Source: Actinomyces slackii (GTDB lineage: Bacteria; Actinomycetota; Actinomycetes; Actinomycetales; Actinomycetaceae). Taken from it: a stretch of DNA of 64,000 nt. The notes beneath the pieces were generated by a model, which was not told the origin of the DNA, ran no database searches, and was given only the letters and a program-made list of their open reading frames with translations. Position 1 is the first letter of the stretch, and each line of letters opens with the position of its first letter. Below are positions 15,076 through 24,361 of this stretch, piece by piece. The DNA lies in contig NZ_LR134363.1 in NCBI RefSeq assembly GCF_900637295.1, forward strand, positions 744,001-808,000, written 5' to 3'. A program made the position numbers and the translations under genes.

Positions 15076-16776
15076 GTGAGCACCTCACCCACCGCACGGC
15101 CCGCACCACCCGCGTCCACGCGCTCGCGAGCCTCCTTCCTCCCCCTCCTCGTGCCGCTCCTCGGCGTCCTCTTGGCGATCGCCGCCACCGCCTCCGTGCT
15201 CATCCTGCCCCGCCCCCTGCCCGAGGACGCCGACCCCGCGCGCTTCTCCGCCCACAGGGCGATGAGGCATGTTGAGACACTGGCCGACGAGCCTCACTCC
15301 GTCCCCGACACGGCGGCCCACGATCGGGCCCGCGACGACGTTGTGGGCATGTTCCGCGACCTGGGCTATGAGCCGGAGATCCATGCCGACCCGATGATTC
15401 TCAACACCTGGAGCGGGATGGTCACCGAGGCCGACCGCGCCTGGTTCCGCCCGATCGAGGACCTGGAGTCCCAGAACATCGTGGTGCGCGTGCCCGGGGC
15501 CTCCCAGCGCACCCTCATGCTCACCGCCCACTACGACTCCGCCGCATCACAGGAGGGCGACCAGGTCGCGCCGGGGGACTCCCATGGCGCCGGCGACGAC
15601 GGCTACGGCGTGGCCACGATCATCGAGACCCTGCGGGCGCTCAAGGCCCAGGGGCGCCAGCCGGAGAACTCGCTGCTCATCGTCATCACGGATGCCGAGG
15701 AGGTCGGCATGGTCGGTGCCCTCAACGAGGTCACCCACCACCGGGAGACTCTCGACGACGTCGAGCTCATCGTCAATCTGGAGGCCCGGGGCATGAGCGG
15801 ACCCGCCCTCATGTTCGAGACCTCCCAGAACAACTCCGCCGTCATGCGCCGTTTCCTGGCCAGCGCCCCCAACCCGGTCACCACCTCCTTCCTGCCGACC
15901 GTCTACCGGAACATGCCCAACGGCACGGACCTGAGCGTCTATTTGGACGAGGGCTTCACCGGGCTCAACATCGCAGCCATCTCAGGCGGAGAGCACTACC
16001 ACCACGCCACAGATGCCCCGGAGCATGCGAATGCCGCGACCCTCCAGCATTACGGCGACCAGGTGCTGGGCCTGACGCAGGCCTGGCTCGACGACGCCGA
16101 TGCCTTGGGGCTGACCGCCGACCACGACCTCCACTACTTCCCCCTGTGGCGCGGAATGATGGTCGGCTACCCGGAGGCCGTGGGCCTGGGGATTGCGGCC
16201 GCAGCCCTGATCCTGGGCGCGCTGGCCGCATGGGGGCTGCGCCCCTGGCGCGTGAGGGACGCGCTCAGGGTGTGCTGGGGCGTGGTGTGGCGCTCGGCCC
16301 TCATTGCCGTCGCCGCCACGGGCCTCCACTACGCCGTCGGATTCCTGGGCTGGGGTGCGATGCCCGGGGGAGTGGGGCCCAATCCGCTGCTCCTCTGGGA
16401 GTTCCTGGGGATGGTGGCCCTGGGCGGTGCCTGGCTGGGGCGCTTCATCTGGCGCCGTCGTCAGGAGCCGGCTGCGGCCGCCGCCGTGGTGGGGATGCTC
16501 ATGGCCGCGACCCTGGCCTGCGCCGTGTGGGCGCCCGGCCTGTCCTACATCGCCGCGCTGAGCCTGGCGGCTCTGGCCGTCTCCCTCCTGGTGCGCGGCC
16601 GGGCGGCGCTGCTGGTGAGGCTGCTGGCCGCCTTCGCCATTGCCCTGGTCTTCGGCCTGCCCATCGTGCTGCTCCATGAGGCCATGAGCGTCAACATGCT
16701 GGCCCTGCCCGTCATCGGTGCGCTCCTGCCGCTTGGTCCGCTGGCTCTCGTGTGCCTCCGCGACGCGCGCCTGTGA
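15076..16776 (+). CDS. Membrane-bound M28-family zinc aminopeptidase
   Basis: A 566-residue protein with one N-terminal signal-anchor (ASFLPLLVPLLGVLLAIAAT), an extracytoplasmic M28 peptidase domain and about eight C-terminal membrane helices, similar in plan to ER-type metallopeptidase-1 proteins. Metal and catalytic motifs visible are LTAHYDSA (His, Asp), GAGDDGYGVA (Asp), DAEEVGM (catalytic Glu and metal Glu), LEARGMSG, and the final His in GEHYHHATDAP. It likely trims N-terminal residues from peptides outside the cell. The start is GTG 15076, after a GGGGTGG stretch. It is followed by an ABC pair in the same direction. Confidence 0.88.
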   Translation: MSTSPTARPAPPASTRSRASFLPLLVPLLGVLLAIAATASVLILPRPLPEDADPARFSAHRAMRHVETLADEPHSVPDTAAHDRARDDVVGMFRDLGYEPEIHADPMILNTWSGMVTEADRAWFRPIEDLESQNIVVRVPGASQRTLMLTAHYDSAASQEGDQVAPGDSHGAGDDGYGVATIIETLRALKAQGRQPENSLLIVITDAEEVGMVGALNEVTHHRETLDDVELIVNLEARGMSGPALMFETSQNNSAVMRRFLASAPNPVTTSFLPTVYRNMPNGTDLSVYLDEGFTGLNIAAISGGEHYHHATDAPEHANAATLQHYGDQVLGLTQAWLDDADALGLTADHDLHYFPLWRGMMVGYPEAVGLGIAAAALILGALAAWGLRPWRVRDALRVCWGVVWRSALIAVAATGLHYAVGFLGWGAMPGGVGPNPLLLWEFLGMVALGGAWLGRFIWRRRQEPAAAAAVVGMLMAATLACAVWAPGLSYIAALSLAALAVSLLVRGRAALLVRLLAAFAIALVFGLPIVLLHEAMSVNMLALPVIGALLPLGPLALVCLRDARL

Positions 16777-16958
16777 AGCGCGACCCCACGACGGCGCTTC
16801 GCAGAGTTGCAGGTCAAGGCCCAGTCGCGAGGAGTGACTGGGCGACGAGCCCCGCCCCCGGATGCTCCTCGCGGACATCTGGGGGTGGGGGCAGCCCGAC
16901 TCTGGGACGGGTGCTGGCCGCACAGACGCCGGCGGGTGCCCACTGGTGCCATGGGGGC

Positions 16959-17741
16959 ATGACTCTTCACGACACAGTCGATGCCCTGATGCCCCCGCCC
17001 GCCGGGCAGGGCATTGCGATCAGCGTGCGGGGCCTGTCCCGCATCTACGAGGTGCCCGGCCGGCACGACGCCCGAGTCGTCGCCCTGGACGGCGTGAGCG
17101 CGGAGCTGCCCGCCGGGAGCTTCACCGCCGTGGTCGGCGCCTCGGGGTCGGGCAAGTCGACCCTCCTGCACACCATGGCCGGCCTGGACGAGCCCACCAG
17201 CGGGCGGGTGAGCCTCCTGGGCACGGAGATCACCTCCCTGACATCGGCCAAGCGAGCCCAGTTCCGCTCGCGCAACGTGGGCTTCGTCTTCCAGGACTAC
17301 AACCTCATCGCCTCGATGACGGCGGCCGAGAACGTCTCCATGCCCTCCCGGTTGGCCCGCCGCCCACTGCCTGAGGGCCAGGCCCTGACGGCGCTGGAGG
17401 CCGTCGGCCTGGCCGACCGGGCCGGGCTCAAGCCGCACCAGCTCTCCGGAGGCGAGCGGCAGCGGGTCGCCATCGCCCGCGTCATGGCCTCCCAGCCCCG
17501 AATCGTCTTCGCCGATGAGCCTACTGGGGCCCTCGATCTGACCTCGGGGCAGGTGGTCCTGGAGTGGCTGAGCCACCTCGCCCAGCGCGGGACCACCGTG
17601 GTCATGGTGACTCACGACGTCGAGGCCGCCGCCCGGGCCGACGCTGTGGTCGTCATGGACCGCGGGCGTCTGGCGACCTGGTCGGACTGCCGCGACGCCG
17701 CACGCATCGCCGAGCTGGTCCACCGCGCCCGCATCTACTGA
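16959..17741 (+). CDS. MacB-type ABC ATP-binding protein
   Basis: A 260-residue ATPase of the LolD/MacB/FtsE class. It has Walker A GASGSGKSTLLHTMAGLD, Q-loop NVGFVFQDYNLI, signature LSGGERQRVAIARV, Walker B IVFADEPTGALD and H-loop VTHD. The ADEPTGALD form is typical of ATPases that work with FtsX-fold permeases. The permease gene follows 13 bp downstream. The ATG at 16959 was chosen because it gives the normal length; the longer frame from 16752 would overlap the M28 gene. The 182 bp upstream hold no recognised element beyond a GGGGG stretch before the start. Confidence 0.92.
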   Translation: MTLHDTVDALMPPPAGQGIAISVRGLSRIYEVPGRHDARVVALDGVSAELPAGSFTAVVGASGSGKSTLLHTMAGLDEPTSGRVSLLGTEITSLTSAKRAQFRSRNVGFVFQDYNLIASMTAAENVSMPSRLARRPLPEGQALTALEAVGLADRAGLKPHQLSGGERQRVAIARVMASQPRIVFADEPTGALDLTSGQVVLEWLSHLAQRGTTVVMVTHDVEAAARADAVVVMDRGRLATWSDCRDAARIAELVHRARIY

Positions 17742-17754
17742 GCTGGAGAGCCCC

Positions 17755-19161
17755 ATGACTGCACTGATCTGGAAGGACCTGCGCCACCACGCCCGTCAGT
17801 GGGTGTGGTCCCTGTGCGTGACCACGACCGGCGCCGTCTTCATCGGCGTCATCATCGTCTCCTGGAGCAGCGCCCTGGAATGGTCGGCCGCCCAGGCCGA
17901 CCCCGGTGAGTACACCACCGCCGCCCACGTCCTGGGCAGCAATCTCGTCAACTACGTGGGCCTGGCCATCGCTGCCGTGGTCTCCTCGACCCTGTCCCTG
18001 ACGGTGACCGCTCAGGCCCGTGCCCACGCCATGTGGAAGATCATCGGCATCCCGGCTTACAGCATCCGCCGGATCATCATGAGTCAGGTGGCTGTGGTGG
18101 GGGCGCTGGGAGGGCTCCTGGGCGGCGCGCTCTCGCCCCTGGCGACCCGCTGGTACCTGCTCACCTGGCAGGAGTTCGATCTCTACCCGTCGGATATGCC
18201 CGTGGTCATGCCGGCCTTCACCCTGCCGCTGACGGTGGTGCTGACCGCCGCCTTCAGCCTCCTGGGAGGGCTGGGGGCCGCGCGCCGCGCGGCCGCCACC
18301 CCGGAGATGCAGGCCCTGCGGGAGGCGGCGGCCCCGGTCGCCCGCACCCGCATCTGGCAGTGGGTGGTGGCGGGGATCCTGCTCATCGGCGTCGTGTCGG
18401 TGACCCTATCGGCTCTGATCGACCCCACGGCCGAGGAGCTGAGCCGGTTGGATCCCGAGGCCGCGGCAGAGCTGGCCGAGATGCAGGCCGCGGGCGGGAC
18501 GGGGGCGGATGCGGCGGGCGTCGCCGTCATCATGCTGCTCATGGCGGCCCTGTGCGTGCCCGCCTGGACCCTCCGGCCCCTGCAGGCGGCATGGACGGCG
18601 CTCGTTCCCGGGCGCAGCCCGGCCTGGTTCGCCGCGCGGGCCAACGCCCTGCACCGCTCGGCCATCAGCCTGACCACTGTGGTGCCCTTCGCCATCTGCG
18701 TGGGCATGACCGGCACCATCTTCTCCGTGGACGGGGCGTTCCGGGCCGCGAGCGGATCCGGCGGCGTCAGTGGGTTCGGCGCTGTCGCCGTCCCCATCTT
18801 CATCATCGCCGGGATCGGGGGCGTCGCGAATATCGCCATGGTGGGCTCGAGCCGACGCCAGGAGGGAGCGCTGCTGGGGGTGATCGGGGCGGACCACCGC
18901 ACCCAGATGCTAACCACCATTCTGGAGGGGACCATCTACGCCGTCACCGGCATCCTCACCGGCCTGATCGCCACCACGGCGAGCGCGTGCATGGCGGCAC
19001 TCATCTCCGGGGGAGGCGGGGCCATGCTCCGTGCCGCCATGCCGGTGGGCGCCCTGGCACCCGTTATCGTCGCCGTCCTCGTGCTGTCCATCACCACCAC
19101 CTGGCTGCCCGCCCAGGTGGATCGGCGTCCCGTCATGGACCGTCTTCGTCAGCCCGTCTGA
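17755..19161 (+). CDS. FtsX/MacB-fold ABC permease
   Basis: The 468-residue permease has an N-terminal helix (WSLCVTTTGAVFIGVIIVSW), a three-helix FtsX core around AQARAHAMWKIIGIPAYSIRRIIMSQVAVVGALG, and a second repeat near the C-terminus with SSRRQEGALLGVIGADHRTQMLTTILEG. Two core repeats in one chain mark the Gram-positive BceB/YxdM-like or MacB-like arrangement. It works with the ATPase just upstream. Substrate could be peptides or membrane-active compounds; the two-component system nearby would fit a stress-response module, but the link is only positional. Confidence 0.88.
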   Translation: MTALIWKDLRHHARQWVWSLCVTTTGAVFIGVIIVSWSSALEWSAAQADPGEYTTAAHVLGSNLVNYVGLAIAAVVSSTLSLTVTAQARAHAMWKIIGIPAYSIRRIIMSQVAVVGALGGLLGGALSPLATRWYLLTWQEFDLYPSDMPVVMPAFTLPLTVVLTAAFSLLGGLGAARRAAATPEMQALREAAAPVARTRIWQWVVAGILLIGVVSVTLSALIDPTAEELSRLDPEAAAELAEMQAAGGTGADAAGVAVIMLLMAALCVPAWTLRPLQAAWTALVPGRSPAWFAARANALHRSAISLTTVVPFAICVGMTGTIFSVDGAFRAASGSGGVSGFGAVAVPIFIIAGIGGVANIAMVGSSRRQEGALLGVIGADHRTQMLTTILEGTIYAVTGILTGLIATTASACMAALISGGGGAMLRAAMPVGALAPVIVAVLVLSITTTWLPAQVDRRPVMDRLRQPV

Positions 19162-19210
19162 GACGGCGGGGCCCGGGCCCCGCTCCCCGGCGCTCGGGGA
19201 GGCCCGGCTG

Positions 19211-20470
19211 CTACCGCCAGAGCGCGGTGATGGGCAGGCCCCACAGGCCAGGCCCATAGCGCAAGGGCGTGTCGAGGCAGGCCAGGACGATTCCTGCGCG
19301 AAGCCGATCGCCCAGGCGCTCCCGCAGGAAGTCAAGGCCCGTGAAATGCCGCGCCTGCAGGGACTGGGAGCTCTTGACCTCCAGGGCGATCACTGAGCCG
19401 TCAGCGAGCTCGATGATGATGTCGACCTCCTTGCCCGACCGGTCGCGCCAGTGGAAGAGCTCGTAGTCAGCATCCGCCCACTCCTGCTGGGCGCGCAGCT
19501 CGGAGGCCACGAATCCCTCCAGTAGTGCTCCCAGGGTCTTGGCTCCGGCGACGACGTCGTCGAGGGCAGCGGCACTGGCTCCGATGAGCCGGGCGGCGAG
19601 TCCCGAGTCGGCGACCAGGGCCTTGGGGCGCCCGATCTCCCGTGTGGTCAGGTTCGGCGTCCATGGGCGCAGGGTCTCCATCATGTAAAGCCGGGAGAGC
19701 GCATCCAGGTAGGCCGTCACTGATGACGTCGGCAGCGAGGCCTCCTGCGCCAGGCGAGCCTTGACAAGCTCGCCGGACTGGTTGGCCGCGATGAGGCGGA
19801 GCAGTGCCTCCAGGCGTGCTGGGTTCAGCCGAATGCCCAGGTCCCTGGTATCGATTCTCAGGAGGCGACTGGTGTAGTCGCTGAGCCAACGACTGTGAAG
19901 CCGGGGGTTGGCGTCTCGGATCGCTGGATAGCCGCCGCGGACAATCCTGGTGATGAGCTCGCCGCGAGCGATTGGCTGGGCGCTCTGCAGGGCGTCCAGG
20001 TCGGGGCCATCGGCGAGAAGGCGATCGACGAAGCCGCGGGGCTCGAGCCCCTCGGCCTCGGCCTGGCTCAGCGGGAAGACGTGCAGGCCCATGGCACGGC
20101 CGGCCAGGGAGTCCTTGTCGCCGCGCACGCGGGCCAGGTCAGAGGAGCCGGTGAGGATGAAGCGGCCGGGCCTGCGGTCGCGATCCACTGAGGCCTTGAC
20201 CGCGATCGTCAGCTCAGGCATGCGCTGGACCTCATCGATGACGAGGGTCCGCTCCCCGGCCTGGTCGACGAAGCCGCGGGGGTCGCGCCGGGCCGCGGCC
20301 AGGACGCCGGAGTCGTCGAGTGTGACGACCTGGGCGGGTCGGTCCTTGGCGAGCATCTGGGCCAGCGTGGACTTCCCCACCTGCCGTGCCCCCTGCAGCG
20401 TGAGGATAGGGGAGAAGTCAAGAATCTCCTGGGCGCGCAACTCCAGAGCGCGAGGAAGAAGCCTGCTCAT
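19211..20470 (-). CDS. ATP-binding protein with DUF4143 (AAA_14 type)
   Basis: The product has 419 residues. The N-terminal AAA_14 domain has Walker A LQGARQVGKSTLAQML, Walker B TLVIDEVQRMP and sensor region FILTGSSDLARV. The C-terminal DUF4143 domain carries SFVASELRAQ-like and a nuclease-fold-like segment YELFHWRDRSGKEVDIIIEL with ALEVKSSQ. The D-E-K pattern resembles the PD-(D/E)XK fold, but activity is unproven. Such proteins are common single-gene accessory ATPases of unknown role and are often linked to mobile or toxin-antitoxin-like DNA. It is convergent with the ABC permease and divergent from tadA. Confidence 0.9.
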   Translation of the reverse strand: MSRLLPRALELRAQEILDFSPILTLQGARQVGKSTLAQMLAKDRPAQVVTLDDSGVLAAARRDPRGFVDQAGERTLVIDEVQRMPELTIAVKASVDRDRRPGRFILTGSSDLARVRGDKDSLAGRAMGLHVFPLSQAEAEGLEPRGFVDRLLADGPDLDALQSAQPIARGELITRIVRGGYPAIRDANPRLHSRWLSDYTSRLLRIDTRDLGIRLNPARLEALLRLIAANQSGELVKARLAQEASLPTSSVTAYLDALSRLYMMETLRPWTPNLTTREIGRPKALVADSGLAARLIGASAAALDDVVAGAKTLGALLEGFVASELRAQQEWADADYELFHWRDRSGKEVDIIIELADGSVIALEVKSSQSLQARHFTGLDFLRERLGDRLRAGIVLACLDTPLRYGPGLWGLPITALWR

Positions 20471-20520
20471 GGCAGCATACTACCTGTTCAGACCCCTCTG
20501 CTCGAAGATTCGCGGACCTG

Positions 20521-20579
20521 AAGTCGTAGGTTTGCAAGCGTGAAGTCGTAGGTTTGCGCACGCCAAGTCGTAGGTTTGC
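20521..20579 (+). repeat. Three 22-nt-spaced direct repeats of AAGTCGTAGGTTTGC
   Basis: The 15-mer occurs exactly at 20521-20535, 20543-20557 and 20565-20579, a constant 22-nt period. It lies between the DUF4143 ATPase and tadA, upstream of both. The number is too small for a CRISPR array and the spacers are only 7 nt. It could be an iteron-like protein binding array or a decayed repeat. Confidence 0.8.
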
Positions 20580-20662
20580 CGACTCGACGGCGGGGCCGCT
20601 CCCTGGGTCCCTGAGTCCCGGGCCCCGCTCCCCGGGCGCTCCGGGGATGGGACACTGAAGGC

Positions 20663-21142
20663 GTGATGCATGACCTCCTGTCGCCCGCGGACCGGGCCGT
20701 GGATCAGGCCATGGACCGGGCGCTGGGGCTGGCCGAGCAGGCCGCAGCCGCCGGGGAGGTGCCCGTGGGCGCCGTCGTCCTGGGGCCTGATGGGGGGCGG
20801 CTCTCCCAGGCCGCCAACGCCCGCCAGTCCCGCCACGACCCGACCGCGCACGCCGAGATCCTCGCCCTGCGCGCCGCCGGGGCCGCCCTGGGGGACTCCC
20901 ACCTGGAGGGCTGCACGCTCGTGGTCACCCTGGAGCCCTGCACCATGTGCGCCGGCGCGATCGTCCTGGCGCGGGTGGCCCGCCTGGTCTTCGGCGCCTG
21001 GGAGCCGCGCACTGGTGCCTGCGGGTCGGTGCGCGACGTCGTGCGCGACCCCCGCTCCAACCATCGGGTGGAGGTGCGCGGCGGCCTGCGGGAGTCGCAG
21101 TCCCAGGCCCTGCTCACGGAGTTCTTCGCCCGACGGCGCTGA
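20663..21142 (+). CDS. tadA: tRNA-specific adenosine deaminase
   Basis: The 159-residue product deaminates A34 to inosine in tRNA-Arg(ACG). The zinc site is complete: HAEILAL (His and catalytic Glu) and EPCTMCAGAI (two Cys). The ending SQALLTEFFARRR is typical. Starts GTG 20663 and ATG 20666 are adjacent and equivalent. A tRNA-Ser gene lies 163 bp downstream in the same direction, the common actinobacterial tadA-tRNA-Ser neighbourhood. Confidence 0.95.
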   Translation: MMHDLLSPADRAVDQAMDRALGLAEQAAAAGEVPVGAVVLGPDGGRLSQAANARQSRHDPTAHAEILALRAAGAALGDSHLEGCTLVVTLEPCTMCAGAIVLARVARLVFGAWEPRTGACGSVRDVVRDPRSNHRVEVRGGLRESQSQALLTEFFARRR

Positions 21143-21305
21143 GCTGGGCCGGCCGGCGCCGAGGAGGCGGCGCCGCGCACCATCGCCGGTGGGTTCCGTC
21201 CGGGCCGACTCGCGAGGCTCCCCAGTGAGGGCGCGAGCCCGTGACCCATGCCGCAGGGCCGGCGACTTGGGCGGGGACTGGCGGGCGTGTACTCTCGTCG
21301 CCTGA

Positions 21306-21394
21306 GGTAGCGTGTCCGAGCGGCCGAAGGTGCAGATCTCGAAAGTCTGTGTGGTTCATAGCCACCCTGGGTTCGAATCCCAGCGCTACCGCCA
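21306..21394 (+). tRNA. tRNA-Ser (anticodon CGA) with encoded CCA
   Basis: The acceptor strands GGTAGCG (21306-21312) and CGCTACC (21384-21390) pair fully, followed by discriminator G and CCA at 21392-21394. The anticodon loop CTCGAAA gives anticodon CGA at 21340-21342, decoding UCG. A long variable arm and the T-loop GGTTCGAATCC are present, as expected for a type II tRNA. Confidence 0.97.
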
Positions 21395-21398
21395 GCAC

Positions 21399-21433
21399 GA
21401 TCCCCGGCACCCCCTCGCGGAGCGCCGGGGATC
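21399..21433. terminator. Hairpin after tRNA-Ser, convergent with hrpB
   Basis: GATCCCCGGC (21399-21408) pairs perfectly with GCCGGGGATC (21424-21433) around a 15-nt loop. It starts 5 nt after the tRNA and ends 22 nt before the hrpB stop, so it may serve both strands. There is no clear U-run. Confidence 0.6.
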
Positions 21434-21454
21434 AGCGTCTGCGGCGCCCGCCCA

Positions 21455-24361
21455 TCAGGTGGACCGACGACGGGTGCCGCGATGCGGTGGAACGGTCCCG
21501 GGATCCTCGGGCCAGGCGTGCTTGGGGTAGCGGCCCCGCAGCTCGGCCCGGACCTGCGGGTATCCCTGCGCCCAGAAGGAGGCCAAGTCCTCGGTGACGG
21601 CCACGGGCCTGCGCGCGGGGGAGAGCAGGTGGAGGAGCACCGCCACCCTGCCCTCGACGATGCGCGGGGTGGCCTGCCAGCCGAAGCACTCCTGCACCGC
21701 CACGGCCAGCACCGGCTGCCCCTGGGAGTAGTCCACGCGCAGCTGCGAGCCCGAGGGGACCTCGAGGCGCTCCGGCACCAGGTCCTCCAGTCGCGCGGCC
21801 TGGGGCCAGGGCAGGAGCGCGCGCAGGGCCTCGGCCACATCCAATCGCTCCAGGCTGAAGCGCCCCGACGACGATCCCACAGCCGCAGCCGCCGGGGCCA
21901 GCCATGTCTCGGCGCAGGCCACCAGGTCGGCGTCGGTCATCGATGGCCAGGGCTCGCCCAGGTGCTCATGCAGCAGGGCGAGCCTGGCGCGCAGGCGCCG
22001 GGCCTCCTCATCCCAGGTCAGTGCCTCCAGTCCGTCGTCGGTCACGAGGTCGACGACGGCGCGCGCCGTCTCCCGTGGGCCGGGCGCGGCAGCGGGGGCG
22101 GTCTCCAGGGTGATGGCGCCCAGTCGGCGCACGCGCTCGGCCCGGAGCCGGCCCTCCTGCCAGAGCGTGCGCTCCTCAACGGTCAGCCAGGGCGCGGCGA
22201 GCAGCAGGGCCATGTCCTGGGTCAGCGGGGCCGCCGCCCGGATCAGCGCGTCCCGGCCGCCGTCGCGCTCGACCTGGGACACCGCCAGCCACGGGGAGTC
22301 CGCCAGCGGCGAGTCCGCCGGCAGCCGCAGCCCCGTTCCGGCCACGGTCGCGTAGGCCGCCTGCGCGCCCGCCCCTGGTGGGCCGCCGCGGCGCCGGGCG
22401 ATCCACTGCGGTTGGGCCAGGCCGGCCACCAGGGCGATCGCCTCCTCCGTGTCCAGGTGGCGGTCCCGGCAGTGCTCCGCCACGGCATCGGGAGTCAGCC
22501 CCGCCGCGGCGGGCTGGCCGGCGATGGGCTCGGCCGGCTGGGAGCTCGGGCCCGCCTCTCCGCCGCCCGCACTGACCGAGCCGGCCTCGGCTGCACCGCT
22601 GGGGCCGCTGGGGTCGGTGGGGTTGTTGGGGCCGGCGGGGTTGTTGGGGTTGTTGGGGCCGGCGGGGTTGTTGGGGTCGGCGGGGCCGGCGGGGTTGTTG
22701 GGGCCGGCGGGGCCGGACCCGACCTCCCCGGCCCCGGGCGCGCCGGGCCCGGTAGTGCTGCTGGGGCCGCCGTCGTCCAGGATTCCGACGGCCCGGGCCG
22801 CCGCGCGCTCCAGGCGCCGCGCCTCCAGCCGCCAGGCCGAGCCGCGTCCCTGACCCGGCCCGTCCTCGCGCAGGTCGCGCGCCAGACGGGCCAGATCGGC
22901 GCCAGCGGGTCGCAGGTCGGCGGTCAGCAGCGCCGTCATCCGCGCCGCCCGCCGGAGCCCCAGGATCGGCCAGGCCGCCAGTAGGGCCCGGGCCGGCCGA
23001 ACCTCGGCGGGAACCGCCACCACCGCCCGTCCCGCCGCGGTGATGGCCCCGCCCAGGACCAGCCCCAGCGCCTCCAGGGTGGTGCGCGCCGCCTCCATGG
23101 CCGGGGCAGGGGGCTCGTCGAGCCAGGTCAGGCCGGCGCCGTCGGGCACGCCCCAGGCGGCCAGCTCCAGGGCGGCGCGCGTGAGATCCGCGGTGAGGAT
23201 CTCCGGGGTGGGGGCCATGGGGGCGCGCGCCCAGTCCGTGGGCGAGCAGCAGCGGTAGACCGCTCCGGGCCCCTCGCGGCCGGCCCGGCCCGCCCGCTGA
23301 ATGCCTGCCGACCGAGAGGCGCCCACAGTCACCAGCCCACTCATCGAGCGCGCCACATCCAGGCGTGGCTCGCGGGCAAGCGTGGAGTCCACGACGATCC
23401 GCACCCCGGGGACGGTCAGCGAGGACTCCGCGACATTCGTGGACACGACCACGCGCCGCCCCGCCCCCGGCCGCAGCGCCGCGTCCTGGGCGCTGGCAGG
23501 CAGGCGGCCGTGCAGCGCCAGGACATCGACCTCCCGGGCCACCAGGCCGCGAAGGCGGGCCACGACCTCCTCGACCTCGCGGGCCCCGGGCAGGAAGACC
23601 AGGGCATCGCCCTCATGGGCCTCCAGGGCCTGCGCCGTCGTCCGGGCGACGTGGGCCAGGAACTCCCGGGGCACGCCGCGCGCCCCCAGGCGCCCGGGCC
23701 CCGGCGCCCACTGCTCCTCCACTGGATGCGCTGCGCCCTGGGCGGTCACGGCCCGCGCCCCCATGACTGCCGTGAGGCGCTCGGCCTCCAGGGTGGCGGA
23801 CATGGCCACCAGTGGCAGATCCTCGCGCAGGCCGCGGGCGTCCAGGAGCAGCGCCAGGAGGAGGTCGGAGTCCAGCGCCCGCTCATGAGCCTCATCCAGG
23901 ATGACGGCACCGATGCCCGCCAGCTCGGGGTCGGCCTGGAGCCGGCGCAGGAGCAGCCCCGCGGTGACGATCTCGATGCGGGTGTCCGGGCCCGAGCGCC
24001 GCTCCCCGCGCACCGCGTAGCCGATCGTCTCCCCGAGCTCCTGACCCAGGAGCCCGGCCAGGCGGCGGGCGGCCGCGCGGGCGGCCATGCGACGCGGCTG
24101 GGTGACCACGACCCGCCCGGTGCTGCCGGCGCGGGCCAGGGCATCGGCGACCAGGGCGGGGGCGAGGGTGGTCTTGCCCGTGCCCGCGGGGGCGGTGACC
24201 ACGACGGCGGGGCCCGGCCCGGCCAGTGCGGCGCGCAGCGGCTCCAGGGCCGCGGCGAAGGGCAGATCGGGCGGTGAGGCGAGCAGGGCGGCGATCGGGT
24301 CGCCCGCCGAGGGCGGGACGGTGGTCGAGGATGATCGTGGGGCCGCGCTCATGGGCGGCAT
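21455..24361 (-). CDS. hrpB: ATP-dependent RNA helicase HrpB, with Pro/Asn/Gly repeat insert
   Basis: A DEAH-box helicase of about 968 residues: motif I TAPAGTGKTTLAPALV, motif Ia TQPRRMAARAAARR, motif II VILDEAHERALDSD, motif III VAMSATLEAERL, then VSTNVAESSLTVPGV and SAGIQRAGRAGREGPG (motifs V and VI). The HrpB-specific C-terminus has SQLRVDYSQGQPVLAVAVQE and a segment ending in RRRST. The start could be ATG 24361 or 24352; I used 24361 next to AAGGGA. The frame extends open to 24607, but the extra residues are low-complexity. An insert of about 45 residues with repeated GPNNPAGP sits inside the region between helicase core and C-terminal domain (22597-22725). The cellular role of HrpB is not well known. 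Confidence 0.93.
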   Translation of the reverse strand: MPPMSAAPRSSSTTVPPSAGDPIAALLASPPDLPFAAALEPLRAALAGPGPAVVVTAPAGTGKTTLAPALVADALARAGSTGRVVVTQPRRMAARAAARRLAGLLGQELGETIGYAVRGERRSGPDTRIEIVTAGLLLRRLQADPELAGIGAVILDEAHERALDSDLLLALLLDARGLREDLPLVAMSATLEAERLTAVMGARAVTAQGAAHPVEEQWAPGPGRLGARGVPREFLAHVARTTAQALEAHEGDALVFLPGAREVEEVVARLRGLVAREVDVLALHGRLPASAQDAALRPGAGRRVVVSTNVAESSLTVPGVRIVVDSTLAREPRLDVARSMSGLVTVGASRSAGIQRAGRAGREGPGAVYRCCSPTDWARAPMAPTPEILTADLTRAALELAAWGVPDGAGLTWLDEPPAPAMEAARTTLEALGLVLGGAITAAGRAVVAVPAEVRPARALLAAWPILGLRRAARMTALLTADLRPAGADLARLARDLREDGPGQGRGSAWRLEARRLERAAARAVGILDDGGPSSTTGPGAPGAGEVGSGPAGPNNPAGPADPNNPAGPNNPNNPAGPNNPTDPSGPSGAAEAGSVSAGGGEAGPSSQPAEPIAGQPAAAGLTPDAVAEHCRDRHLDTEEAIALVAGLAQPQWIARRRGGPPGAGAQAAYATVAGTGLRLPADSPLADSPWLAVSQVERDGGRDALIRAAAPLTQDMALLLAAPWLTVEERTLWQEGRLRAERVRRLGAITLETAPAAAPGPRETARAVVDLVTDDGLEALTWDEEARRLRARLALLHEHLGEPWPSMTDADLVACAETWLAPAAAAVGSSSGRFSLERLDVAEALRALLPWPQAARLEDLVPERLEVPSGSQLRVDYSQGQPVLAVAVQECFGWQATPRIVEGRVAVLLHLLSPARRPVAVTEDLASFWAQGYPQVRAELRGRYPKHAWPEDPGTVPPHRGTRRRST
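22597..22725 (-). repeat. In-gene tandem repeat encoding GPNNPA units in HrpB
   Basis: On the plus strand the sequence repeats GGGGTTGTTGGGGCCGGC with variants about six times. It encodes NNPAGP-type residues on the minus strand. The unit of 15-18 nt keeps frame, so copy-number change would lengthen or shorten a linker without breaking the gene. Confidence 0.75.

Noticed and set aside
20521-20579. CRISPR array
   Set aside because: Only three 15-nt repeats with 7-nt spacers and no cas genes.
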